Shown one piece after another: positions 11,891-23,799 of a stretch of 64,000 nt of DNA. A model generated the notes under the pieces. That model did not search any database, had not been told where the DNA came from, and worked only from the letters and a program-made list of their open reading frames with translations. The stretch spans positions 92,441,422 to 92,505,421 of the forward strand of contig CM072886.1 in the NCBI GenBank assembly GCA_037013685.1, given 5' to 3'. A program made the position numbers and the translations under genes. This DNA comes from Acridotheres tristis. Its lineage: Eukaryota > Chordata > Aves > Passeriformes > Sturnidae. Numbering within the stretch: the stretch's first letter is position 1; each line of letters starts with the position of its first letter.

Positions 11891-13015
11891 AGCATTTGGT
11901 ACTTTTACAAAGCACACGCTCTCCAGGGTGATACACGAATTTAAAAAAAGCTAGTACGGGAGAAAAAGAAGGGAAAAGCACCTCGCTTTCTAGAGAGAGC
12001 AAACCTAAATAATTAGTCATTAGTGCTAGGTTTTGCTTGTTTTTTAAATACACAGCAAACAGATACCTTTTGCTCTGCAATCTTGATGACTGCCATCCTT
12101 AATGAGGTTTTGGAAGTAGGTTATGACTTCTGTAGGAAAGAGAATGAAAGAACTTTCGCTCTCCTGTCCCTTGCTGGGTGCCAGGGTTTTGGAAATTGCA
12201 CATAAAGCTGTGTATTGCTGTAGATGTCCTTTGTGGCAACAGTAGAAACCAGTAAGTGCTTTTGAAAAAAAAGTGAGAGCATCAGAACAGAAATATAATG
12301 GGTTTATTTGCATTACTAGGATTCTCTGGAATGTTAGGGTTTTGTGGTAATTTTTCTTTTTTTTTTTCCTTTTCTTCACTATATCCAAAAGATATTGGTA
12401 GAAAGTACTATTATTAGCAGTATCCTATGCAATTACATATATATAGTGTATGTATATACACGTATCTCTTATAAACACAACACAACTCCCACTCAAAACA
12501 GCAAAAATGTAACAGGTAATGTGTACAGAAAGGATTCTTATTCTAGTATGGAAACAGATATTTGCAAAGAAAACATACAGACAGAGAAAGATCTATACAG
12601 TATTTTTGATACCTAATATGGCTTAAATAACTTCTATCATGACCAATCTTCTCTCTTCAATGACAAAACACAAGCTAAATTCAAAAAGCACACTTCAAAA
12701 CATTGCCTGCTAGCCCCTGAGAATTGAACACAGATAATCTTTCTTTCAGGTGCAGCACATTATCTGATCAACACTACACAAACTGATTTCCATAAGAAAT
12801 TCTAGCCTAATCATGCAACCTTCATGTTAATTTAAAAAATAGTCCTTGATTTTGAAATGAAGTTGAAAGTATAGTGTCAGAACAAAGTGAAAGAGTTATC
12901 ATTAGCCTTCAAAAGTGACAAATAAGAAAGACACAAACAAGTGTCAGGATAATTAAAAAGGCATTGTTCACTTTTTAGAAGGAAAAAAAAAGAATTGCAC
13001 GAAAAATATTAAGCT
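11891..13015. other. AT-rich spacer
   Basis: No gene is recognised. It contains a T-rich run at 12354-12374 and a TA/TG simple stretch at 12437-12463 (TATATA twice around a short centre). The 114-codon minus-strand frame here starts inside the A-rich complement of the T run and has no domain. Confidence 0.55.
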
Positions 13016-13019
13016 AACA

Positions 13020-13960
13020 AAGAAAGAGCAAATATGAGTAGAAAAAATGACAGTTATCTGCAAAATTCATAAATGTGTCTTTTGTATAACCGTAATGATC
13101 ATATTTTATGCTGTCATTTTACATTTAATTGCTCACCCTGGTACTTTACTTCATAGCAGCCATCAGTACCCCACAGAGCCAGATGCTGAATTGCAAAAAA
13201 ACATACTGTGACCACAGACTTATACGAAAGTAACTTTGCTGAGCTGTGGTGTATGACAAGTTAATTTTTGCAATTATACTTTTTCCAAGAATAAATGAAA
13301 CTGCAGGTCATTACTATTCTATATCATTAAAAAGAGGCAGAAAATTTTCTTGATCATAAAGGCCTCAAACTCGTTTTATCATTACTTTGACATATGAAAG
13401 CAACTTTACAATCTGCTTTTGCTCAATGTGGCCTAATGAAATAAGCACCACCTCAGCTGAAATATGTAAACATCTTGATACATTAAGAAGCACATAACTA
13501 AGGAATATTGTTATTATTATACAGTGCTAACCCATCATATGTCAGGAAAGAAATGCTATATGAGCTCTGCTTACTCACAGCTGTTAGCTCTGCTGTATTA
13601 CACCACATGTCAAAGTACTGAAGGGACGCTCAGTTGTCATGAAGACTGAAATTGTCCCCTGTTCATTTCTCTACCTAAGAGTCATTAAATGTTAGAAATG
13701 TTTTTTAAAATAATTAAACATAATGTCCATCACTGTCAAATTGTCTGTGCAATCAAACAGCAAGAGAGCAGATATCATTATGAAACATGTAATGTCTGCC
13801 TTCTGTATCTGTGCTTATGTTATCTGAAGACTTACTAAGAATTCAGAAGTTGGGATTTCTTTACATTTCAAAATATTTACTGTACATGGAGAAATCAGGA
13901 ATTCTCAGAGCATTCTTTCTCATAAAATGCTTTTTCATTTTCTGCACAATTGCTTTACTT
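13020..13960. promoter_or_regulatory. Candidate conserved non-coding block (weak)
   Basis: Repeat-free, balanced AT-rich sequence with well-formed short words typical of vertebrate enhancers: CCGTAATGATC near 13090, TTTAATTGCTCACC near 13124, CTCGTTTTATC near 13370. It also lacks simple repeats. This call rests on texture alone; no alignment was possible. Confidence 0.25.
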
Positions 13961-16310
13961 TCCCATCACCAATGCAAACTATAACACTCAAGTGAGGAGA
14001 AAAAGAGATTCTGCTTTCCAGATGAATACATTTATTAAGACAAAAGAATGAGAAGAAAATGTTTCAATTGTCATTGCATCTGTTTGCAATAAACGTCAAG
14101 AGCCTTTTAAAAAATTGACTACAGAGCTGACAAAAGATATCAGGTTGACAGGCAAAGAGCTGGAAATCCTCAGTTCACCCACTGAACAAGAAAATACAAG
14201 GACCCCCAAGCCACAAAACACCCTGATTTTTCAGACTCTTCTCTGCCAACCCATCCAATCCTTAATATTGACTGAGCCGCATATATCATTTCTTAGCACA
14301 TCCTTTAGTATATCTCCTAAATTAAGAGTGATTGCTTACTTCAGTTTTCTCTTCTGAGAATGAGAGAGCAGAGACCAGTAGAGAGGTAAGAAAAGGTCCA
14401 ATAAATCCTATGACTGAGATTTTTAAATTCATAGAATTAACTAGAAACAAAATCAAATAGATTTCTTAAAACAGTCCACATGTTACTTATACCTTCATAC
14501 CCTATTCTCATCCAAATCCCAGTGCTTTTCTCCCAAACAAGACCCTTAACTACTCTGAAATTATTTATAAATGTTAGAGTTTTATAATTTGGAGAACCTC
14601 TTGCTCTTTCTTCCCTTGATCTCCTTGCATGGCAGCCATGGATCCCTACACACAAGATTCTCTCTATTCATATACAGGTTCTGCAACAGCAGCTCTACAG
14701 TGTTTTCATAAACACAAAACAAGCATCTAAACACACTCGCTATCAAAAAAGAATACCACGAACATTGGACATAGTTGTTTTTTCTCTTACTTAGAATACT
14801 AAGAATTTATTGCTTCAAGGAAATGTTTTTGTGAAGAAGAAGAAATTAGAATTACAGAGAAAAAGAAGTATGGTTTGAACTGCATACCATTGCATACAAG
14901 TCTTCTGTAGAAATGGAACACCATCCAATTAATTCTGTGTAGCTACAAAATAGGAGGAGGTTGCCTGTGTCTGTAGGCAGAGTACAAAGCAGCTTTTAAA
15001 ATCTCCAGCACCACAATTTTAATCTCAGTGCATCCTATATGCAAACAAATCATTGCTGGGGAGATAAAACTTTATTATTGTGAATAAAAGAACAATATTA
15101 AAATATTTTCATAGTACTTCGTAAAGAATATACATCTTGTCCTGGACTACCAAATACTTTGCTAAAAATTTGTATATGCAGCATAGAACCTCTTTTTCCA
15201 ATTTTTTTTTTGTTCAATAAAGTTTAAAGTCATTGCGTATTTACAGGATAAGGAATAAAAAGCTTTCCTTTCCCTCGTGTAGAGAAAAATTGGAAAACAG
15301 GCACTCTGTTAATCTAACAATCTCTATCAGTACTCCTGTTACAATGAATTTGACACATCACAATTCTATTTAAAAACCAAAACACAATGAGAAAGCAGAA
15401 ATCTGCAACTCACTAACCACTAGCACCCTTGCACCTGTGTAATGCAGCAACAATGAAAGGCAACATGTGTTCCCTTCCTGCTAGCAAGGCAGCATTTAGG
15501 AAAATGGTAAGAACCTGAAGCAGTTGTGAGGTTACATAAGCAAAGATATGGTAAAATAATCTTGTCTGCATGGGCAAACCTTTGTAAACTTGTGAGAGTT
15601 AGCAGAGCTCAATACAGAGACACAGGATTACCTATGCAGAACAGTTCACAGAACTAGGGCTTAACACATGAAGGACTAAAACCTACCTACTATCTCTCCC
15701 CTTCTTTCATTGTCAGCTTTCATCTGTATTCATTATTTTCAGTGTAAAACTGCTTTTGCATACCTCACAATATACATTTATTATATGCATAACTAGAAGA
15801 AAAAAAAAGAGTATCATCCTACAGGAGACTGCTTGGGCTTTATTTCTGAACCCTTTACAACTCCCTTTCACCTTCAAACCAAAGGCAACAATTTTTGACA
15901 ACCAATAAGCAAATTTAAAATAAAATACTATTAAAGCTCTTGTTCACAAAACAACATTAAAGCCACAGTACTGCTATTTGATATATTATTAGAAACAAAA
16001 AGAAAACATGATAATGTAATAATGTAAATACACAAAAATAGCAGATGGTCTTTAACTGTCAAATATGGATTTTTCATAGCTGGTACACAATTTACTGTCA
16101 CAGGCACTTTGGTGCTACAGAAGTATTAGTACAGCTATTAACTATTTAATTCTTTAGATGACACTGTGTTTTAGGACAGGGATTTAAATAATTTACTTCA
16201 ATATTCTACTGTTTTAATTTTGCTGCTAGGAACTCGTGCAACAAAGTTGTAGAAAAAACACATGATGCTTGTTGATAGTGATATAAGACAGGATTATTAT
16301 AAAAACCAAT
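13961..16310. other. AT-rich spacer
   Basis: No gene or repeat family is recognised. Open frames reach only 80 codons. AATAAA words and short poly-T runs occur (for example 15196-15212), as expected from base composition. Confidence 0.55.
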
Positions 16311-16319
16311 TATATCTTT

Positions 16320-17200
16320 TCATTCTCTTTTGCTTAATTAAAGCAAGAAGAATCACTATCTTTCTCAGCAGTAATCATGTGGAAGCTGTATAGCACAGAT
16401 ACAGTAATTAACTTAACCTTATCACTTAACTCTATTGGGTCATTGGAGTGAGGCACAGTATCAGTGCTCAGAATCAATGCTCTAATGCTAACATCTTTGA
16501 GCAGTTCGGAGATTGAATAATGCCATCTCTAAATGGACACTCTTTGTTCCTGCTTAGCTAGGCTGGATAAATGTTCCTGCTCATAACTTTAATATGGCAG
16601 CTTAACCATTTAATCATTGTACATTAATACATTATCAATATCGTGAACATGTAAGTACAAAATTACTTGTCAAAGTAATCAGATATTACCGATTTTTGTG
16701 CATAAATACAATAGGTGTGGGATTTTGTCTTAATTATATATTTTCATGAAAAAATATATAGCTCAGGTTTTTTTTTTCACTTAAGAGAGATTTGAAAAGA
16801 ATTATCATCTCTAAACATAGACTTATTTTTCCTTCATCTAAAGCAGATTTTTAAAATGCAAAGAAATGTTCTGTATTTTCTTTGGTAGAATTAGCCAAGT
16901 GTGCAAAGTTTAGTGCATTTTAGCTATACAGGGGACACGTGGGCATCTGGGGGATTTTCATAACTGAAGACTTGTGCTGTATCACAACAAATTAAGCGTA
17001 ATTAAACACTCTGTTCAGTGTCTATTGTTAATTGCAGCAGCTAATTTGATGCTTAGTTAGTGTTATGCTCCGAAATATTTCTAAGCACGCAAAATTCTTC
17101 AGTTAAGACTTCTTGCTTATAGCTCTATTTTTTTTTCACCCTCATTCGAGAGATTTTAGCTCATTTATTACTTTTGTTAAGCGATCAGAAATTCCCTTGC
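16320..17200. promoter_or_regulatory. Candidate conserved enhancer block with homeodomain-type words
   Basis: The block is free of repeats and packed with TAAT/ATTA words. Examples are TTGCTTAATTAAAGCAA (16330-16346, inverted TTGCTT and AAGCAA arms), GCGTAATTAAAC (about 16996) and GTTAATTGCAGCAGCTAATT (about 17027). CpG words such as GCGTAAT and TCCGAAAT survive. Such texture is typical of non-coding elements near developmental transcription-factor genes. An AT-only inverted repeat (16735-16760) also lies here. No cross-species comparison was possible, so activity is inferred. Confidence 0.4.
16735..16760. repeat. AT inverted repeat, 10-base arms
   Basis: The arms TATATATTTT (16735-16744) and AAAATATATA (16751-16760) are perfect reverse complements around CATGAA. 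The loop can shift because TTTTC and GAAAA also pair, leaving two A bases bulged. At this composition such hairpins can arise by chance. Confidence 0.6.
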
Positions 17201-17389
17201 CAAGACAGTACTTTGAGGTCCTTCACTTTCACCAAGTCAGACACTAAATCATAGGGGACAATTATCAGCAAATGCTCTCCGACAGGCCCTAAGCCTGCTG
17301 AGGTAATGCAGCTGACAAACTTTGATGCGCCATGCCCGTGCACATTATGTTCACGTAGTGTGTACATCTGGGCACCCTTTATGGCGATG

Positions 17390-17800
17390 CAGCAAACAGC
17401 CAATCATTTATTCCACTCTAATTAGCACACATGTAAATCCTCACCAATCAAGCCACTCACAGGGTTACCGTTGTGGCAGCCATACAGCAAGCTGGCAGGA
17501 CACGGGAAGAAAGTACAAGAAGCAACTATTGGGTTTGATTTGAACCTGCCGTCACGCCACGGCAGGTCCCCCCAGTCCTGACTGTAACCAGCTCTCCCCT
17601 TCACAACCCATCACGGAGCTCCACGCGAAAAAGGTCATCGGGCAGACTGCAGCCCGGCCAAGATGCTTTGATTCTTTGCAGGCTCTGGGAGCACACCTGA
17701 AGCGACGCGCGGCTCCCATAGCTCACAGCGCCGGAGCTGTCGCAGGCAAAAGTCAGGCGTAGCTCTAAAGCATGCGGCACAGCATGGAGTACACGCTACC
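17390..17800 (+). promoter_or_regulatory. Small CpG cluster with two CCAAT boxes, candidate minor promoter
   Basis: Two plus-strand CCAAT pentamers (17400-17404 and 17444-17448, 44 bases apart) precede a CpG cluster of about 19 CpG between 17551 and 17811, densest at 17701-17760. Paired CCAAT boxes are the usual NF-Y arrangement upstream of TATA-less start sites. A perfect GC hairpin (17544-17567) lies between the boxes and the CpG cluster. GC content is too low for a strict CpG island. It may be a weak promoter, an enhancer, or an island that is decaying. No exon downstream is recognised. Confidence 0.4.
17544..17567. repeat. Perfect hairpin, 9-base arms, CpG-containing
   Basis: ACCTGCCGT (17544-17552) and ACGGCAGGT (17559-17567) are exact reverse complements separated by CACGCC. 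The stem is GC-rich and begins with the ACCTG/CAGGT half-site. It could be an inverted protein-binding site or an RNA hairpin if transcribed. It does not look like a terminator in this eukaryotic context. Confidence 0.7.
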
Positions 17801-20800
17801 TCAAAGAAGCGCTGTCCACCTCAATATTTTAGAGCCCGTTATGTCGCCAGGAAACTATCTGCCAGATGTCAGCATCCCTTTTCTTCCTCACAAGCCCAGG
17901 TGCCTCTGCAGTAACCCTTTTATTTTGAAATAAATAGCAAACGCCTTCAAAAGGACAGATTCAGGCATTCAGAAAATCTACTGACACTGGTTTATATTAT
18001 GCAACTCCAAAGAATACAGCATGCTTTGAAATACCTAAAGTGGTTAGCTCCCATTTCCCAAAATTGAATCAAAGCAGTATGCAAGACCCTACAATGCTAT
18101 TCATTACTAAATTAGAAAATGCTCTATTTCAAAACAGCTTTAAAAGGTGCATGTATATTGTCAAGGATACAACAGTTAGCCTAATAAAAGTATTCCTCAA
18201 AACGGAGAGTATTTCTTTTCAGAACAAAAATCCACTTAAATCCTGTACCTTCATGCTTTCAGTGCTTACTGCAAGAAAAAAAAAGCAAGTAAAACTGCAT
18301 TTAGCAGTAGGATTTAGCTACACTGATTTACATTTTTATTCAGGGGTGGAAAGACATATCCACTAAATGCATTTCAAACTTTTTATACTTAAGTGTATTT
18401 CTACTCATCATTTATCTTTATCTACATCTAATTAAGCATGTTTACAAATTGATTTGTTATATGATACAAATTAATGAAGCAAATAGCTATGATAAGTATG
18501 GTATTGGTTCAGTTTTCAAACAACTTGTCAAAAAAGTATCACTAGAAATAATTATTCTTGTAAAATTATATGGACAACCAGAAGAGAGCGACAGAAAGAA
18601 AAATTAAATTGTGCTGGTCTTTCTCCAGATAAACTGGATCAAAGACAGCAGGATGAGAAAAATCTGCTCAAGAACTGTTAGAACCTTATTTTTAATGAAG
18701 TTCTACAAACAAAAGAAAATTTTAAAGGAGATTATCTTCTCACTGTAACATGAAACCAGGAAAATAATGCAGTGGATATTGTACATCTACCAAAAAACAA
18801 CAAAGCAAGCTATCATATTTACCTCAGCTCCCATTAACAGAAAAATATTGGGATGTGGTAAAGAGAAATTTCTTCCTGACATTATGGATGTTTTCACAGT
18901 TGATGCTGCCTCTCCAGTTAGTCTCCCTTTCCTACAGAGCTACCACCAAGGGGGAAAGCAGGTTGTAGCTCTCAGCCTGGATCTAGGCACTCAGGTAAGA
19001 TGGTCTCTGCCAGATTAGCAAGAAATCACTGTCTACTTGAGCTTAAGAAAATTCCTTTTGAGGAGAGGGGTAATCACCTTACAAGTCCTACAGCTTATGA
19101 GTCCACTCCTAGGATGTCTGTAACTTAACCTACTGAAATTAGACACACTTATTCTGAATTTACTTCCAAATCAATTGGAACATTTACGTGACATCATGGA
19201 TGCTCATGGCTTTGGCAAGAGGTCAGGAAGAGTGGCCAGTGCGAAGTGATGTCCCAGGGGATTTCCAACCTGCACAGGACAAGCTGGTGAGCCAGGGTAG
19301 TACAAAACACAGCCCTCCTTTCCATCCCCTGAGGTGACATGCTCTAGGGCCAAAAAAACATCAAATACCAACCGAGCACTGGTCCTGCAGGGATCCCACC
19401 CTCACACCATGGACATTACTGGGGGTGTTCTGCCATCACACATAGCCTGCCTGCCCCAGCAACCAGTCAACCCCCAGCCAAAACCAACTATTTCCGTGCC
19501 TCCTGCAGCATTGTGTGGCTCTTAGCACATGGTAGGGAGGGGCAGAGAGATCACTGTGAATATCCCCCATCCCAATAAGTGATCTTTTCAGGATTCTTAC
19601 CTAATACACTCTATCAGGAGACTTCTAGTGGAAATGGCAGGATATTGTTGGCACCACAAACCCAAACACAGAAGGCTCTCATGGTTGAAGCCATGCATGT
19701 AGGCATGCAGGAGGCAGCACCCTCTGCCTTCGGGCTCTGCCAGACAGCCCCTGGGTCACACCCTGTTCCTGCAGAGCAGCAGAGGGAGCAGAGCCCCCGT
19801 TAAGCCCCAGTGGACAGGGGTGTTCCCAGCACCAGACTGGCTGCCCACAGCTGCTGGCATGGCACAGGCAGAAACCCCATGAGCCATGTTCACATGGAGG
19901 CACCTACACTGCCCAGGAACAGGGTAAGACAAAGCAAGAGTGAAATACGGTCCTGTGGTGATCAACAGACTGAGCATCATGCTGCTCCCTACAGTAGAAA
20001 ACATTGGCTGCTGTCTCCTGGGCTAGTTACTGGATAAAGTCACCACAAAGCAGGGTCTGTGCTGCCCAGAGCATCTGAGAGGAAGATGGTAACCAAAGCA
20101 CATTCCTCTGAGCAGAGAGAAAGGCCACAGATAGAAAGGCCACCTATATCAGCTCCTCAGCAATTCTACACAGATAAATTAAAAAATACATAATGATCTT
20201 ATATCCTCCTTTTCAGATATGTCAGTCAATTTTTTTTATTTATGCTTGATGCAAGATACAATTTTTCCTCTCCTCATTATCCCAGAATGAAAGAATATTG
20301 TCCATGTAACAATGTAATAAAATTTTGAACACAAATATTTACAAACTGCTCAAAGCTCACTAAGTATCTATCTCCTTTGATCTGTTAATAACATAAATAG
20401 AGCGACACATTAAGTAATCTGATTTAATCGTAAGAAAAATTTTTGTGCTTTTTAATCCTCCTTCTAGTTTATGGGCACTTACCTTTTTATTTATTATGTG
20501 TCATTTGAATGGAAAATTAAAACAACTCAGTATTTCCATTCTGCATTCTGAACTGCAGCTGCTTTGCCACTTCCAGCTATACAAAAAATATTTAGAAGTT
20601 ATGTATTAGGAGTTTTCAACAAGCTTTAACTACAAGATGCCTTTATTTCACTTCATTACATACTACTGGTGGATGTTCTCTGACAGCATAGTAAGAAAAA
20701 CAAAACAGTAGTTGCATCATGGTAATCATCATCAGATCCCTCAAATCCTATGGCCACATCAGAAAAGGCAGCAATGCCCCTATGCCATCTGCATGTCACT

Positions 20801-20840
20801 TCAACTGCTCCACTATTAGCAAGCTAGCCAGCCCACAACA
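17801..20840. other. Non-coding spacer with a GC-richer middle
   Basis: No gene is recognised. From about 19190 to 20110 GC content rises and many short open frames overlap on both strands, none with a known domain. CAG|GTAAGA near 18991-18999 is a well-formed splice donor on the plus strand after an 83-codon frame, but no acceptor or protein family supports an exon. No complete repeat was identified. Confidence 0.45.
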
Positions 20841-20844
20841 GTAG

Positions 20845-21129
20845 TTGGGTCAGCATGATTGCCCTGCAGCCTTTGAAAACCTGACCTTTTCGTCACACAT
20901 GAGTCAGGGAGCATTATTCTATAGCAGTATGCATGGCTCTAGCAGGGCCATACACTCAAAACAGCATCCCAGCCACCTTGAGGAAGTGGAGAAGAGATAT
21001 AAGAAACTAACCACAATGATAGATGATCCTGAGAACATGAAAAAAGTAAATGAAATACAGGAGACCTCTGTTTTCATTAAGGGGAAAAAGTCCTCAGTGA
21101 GGATTAATAAAAATTATGAAGGGAACTGA
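20845..21129 (+). other. Uncharacterised 94-codon open frame
   Basis: The frame starts at an ATG and ends in TGA. Its second half is charged and lysine/glutamate-rich (around residues 50-90: EEVEKRYKKL, then KGKKSSVRINK), which is less typical of random AT-rich frames. Beyond the stop the same frame stays open and basic for about 38 codons (RRSYKRQRQSGKKGK). I do not recognise a family. There is no signal peptide or membrane segment. It may be a remnant of a processed pseudogene or mobile-element protein, or chance. Confidence 0.2.
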
Positions 21130-21240
21130 CGCAATCACTGTAGGTGGCTATCTCAGCTCATCTCAAATGCAAAGGCAAGGAAAGCTCGCCGTAGCTATAA
21201 AAGGCAAAGGCAATCAGGCAAGAAGGGCAAATATGTAGGA

Positions 21241-23795
21241 ACTCTAATTAACGAACAATAAATGCATAAAATAAACTGCCAAAAAGATGAAATCAAAGTA
21301 GGTACCTTTTTTTTTTTTAATGAGACAATACACTGGTCCGCAATTATTTTTTGTAGCAATTTAATTATGACAATGAATAGTGTTCCTTTTCTTTTTCTTA
21401 TTTCTTATGGGAAATTGTAAAGCATCTTGTTAAAGTAACAAAAAAATATATTGTTCTTCTTCATTTTCTCTTTGATCATGCTTCCATCAGCTTAATGGCA
21501 TAAAAGACTGATGTGCTGTGTAAATTCTTGCCTGTTGAACTCACCTGAACCAACATGTACTACTAGCAGGCACAGCATTGTCCCAATAGTGCCCAAAGAC
21601 AGCTTATTTGCAGTCTACAGGATCTGCCTGTTTAAATTAAAGGAAAATTCAGTGGTTTATAATATCCAGAGAGTATAAAATTTCATGATTGTGACATTGT
21701 GACATGACATTTTCTGCACTAAATTTTACCCATCATTTCCTCTAGGTACCATTTGCTATGTTTCCTGGAATGCATGACAGTATTTCAGTAGTCTGTAGAA
21801 CAACTGGAACACCTCTATCCAACATATTTAGGTAAATAAATCCAAATATGATCTAAAATTCCTGTTAAGTAAAAAGATCCTAATGTCAATTTATGTTTTA
21901 AAATTCTGAAATAGAAAATAAATTTGAAAGTATTGCTTACTTTTTTAAGGAAGTTTTACCTCTGTATAAGACTTGTTGTAAATTTTAGATTACCTGGGAT
22001 GAAGCATCTCATATGATATAAATTATATAAATTGTTTCACCATACATATGCCTCAGGTGTTTTACCTGCCAAAATTAAGCCCGTGGCTTAGCAAAACCAT
22101 TCACTGCATGAGACAGAAGACACGGAGCAATATTTGTAAATGGAGCAAAATATATGACCCATGGCCCACACAATCCATCTAACACAAAAGAAGAGTGGTT
22201 ATTCCAGAGAATCTGAGTAAAGGACTCCAAGATTGCTTTACATAAAGCCATGTTAGCTACTTATGAAGAAAAGCATTTTTCTATTCATCACTCTCAGGAC
22301 CATACTCAAGCTAACTTGCTCTCCCTGGATCACCACAACTGGCCCCAGGTCTTCTGTACTCACACTCACTCTTGAGTAAAGTCTAAATAAAATGTGGTGG
22401 GGTATCATTGAGGATCTTAACACTACCATTGCTGCTAAACACAGAGATTCCAGTAAGTCACCAGATGCCTGGCAGAACTCCCATGCCACATGGGCTTCTT
22501 CAGAGGGTAAATAAGAAAATGACAAGCAATGACAGTCAAAGGCTTGACATGTCCATGTACCTTGGCCTACGGACTCATCCCTGCCCCCTGCATTTTATCT
22601 TTCTTTTTTTTTCCCCCTTTTTTTTGTAAATCTGTCACCTCTACTATTCCTATTTCAACCATTCATGTAATTTCATTGTCTGTTATGGCCATCTTATTTG
22701 CAGGGCCTGTAGGCATTAATTTTATTTAATATACTATATGCTTGACACTCCACATGGTGTTAATGAGTTGCCAGCTGCCTGTTGTGATACAAGAAGTAAC
22801 CGTAAACCCAGTGTCGCCTTTACTCCTGCACTGGTTCGGTTTTCTATTGTGACACATAAATGTCAACTGGTATGATCAGAAGTAAACAGTCATGACAGAC
22901 AGGAAAAAAGGAGCTGACAGTTGAAGGTGATGATATCCATTAGGCTTCTACAGCTGCCACCTCCTGGGGAGACTGCTGAAGGATTTGAAATGTGGTGCAG
23001 AGCTCCTGGCTAACATGGCTCTATGACAAAGAATATGCTTACCTTCAAAATACCTGGCCTACCACCTAACCATCTGGCTTATTATCATTCAGATAAATCC
23101 ACTTATATGCACAGGAAGGAGAAAGCCATGATGGAACACCAGAAGTGCATAAAAAGGGCAGAAACATTAGTCAATCAGCCCGATGATTCTTGAACAGTTG
23201 TTAAGGGAGCATGTCATTGCCTTGCTCACTTAACCATGGACATAAAAGAAAAGAGCTTCCCAAAAAGACAGAGTGTAAGATTTCAGTTAAATTAAGCTGC
23301 ATCTTAAGATGTCCGTCAAGAGCAGTTAGAAAGATTATGTCCAAGTCAATCTTTATTCACATTTCACTCTTTGTGATAGTAGATTAAACACTTCATTTTG
23401 TTGAAGAGAGAACTTTTACCTGATAAATGCAGAAGTAAGAAAAATCACTTAAGTTAAATACCAAGGCAGTTTTCTTATCACAACCCACTGGACTTTAAGT
23501 TGTGCAAACCAACCAAAGCCTGTATTTGACGTGTGAGAGGATGACTGAAGAAATTTGAGACTTCCCAGTGCGTGCAAACCCCCAGCAGAGGCCAGTGCCT
23601 TTGCTCTCTCTCCCCCACACCTCTGCGACACATTCACAAAGATGTCAGGGCAGAATGCAATCCTCAGATGGCACATGTACCTCTAGGCTGCTGCAATTTA
23701 TGCCAGGGCTAACATAGCTCAACCCAGAAAATTAGAGCTGTAACTGCTTCCATGATCTCCTCCTTCCATCCCCCAACACTAAGAGCAGTATTTTT
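21241..23795. other. AT-rich spacer
   Basis: No gene or repeat family is recognised. There are poly-T runs near 21307-21319 and a T/C homopolymer patch at 22600-22626. Open frames are at most 90 codons with no known domain. Confidence 0.55.
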
Positions 23796-23799
23796 CCTT

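Noticed and set aside
15060..15235. AATAAA-rich patch that could be a 3' end of a transcript
   Set aside because: AATAAA is frequent by chance in DNA this AT-rich, and no upstream exon or downstream GU-rich element was convincing.
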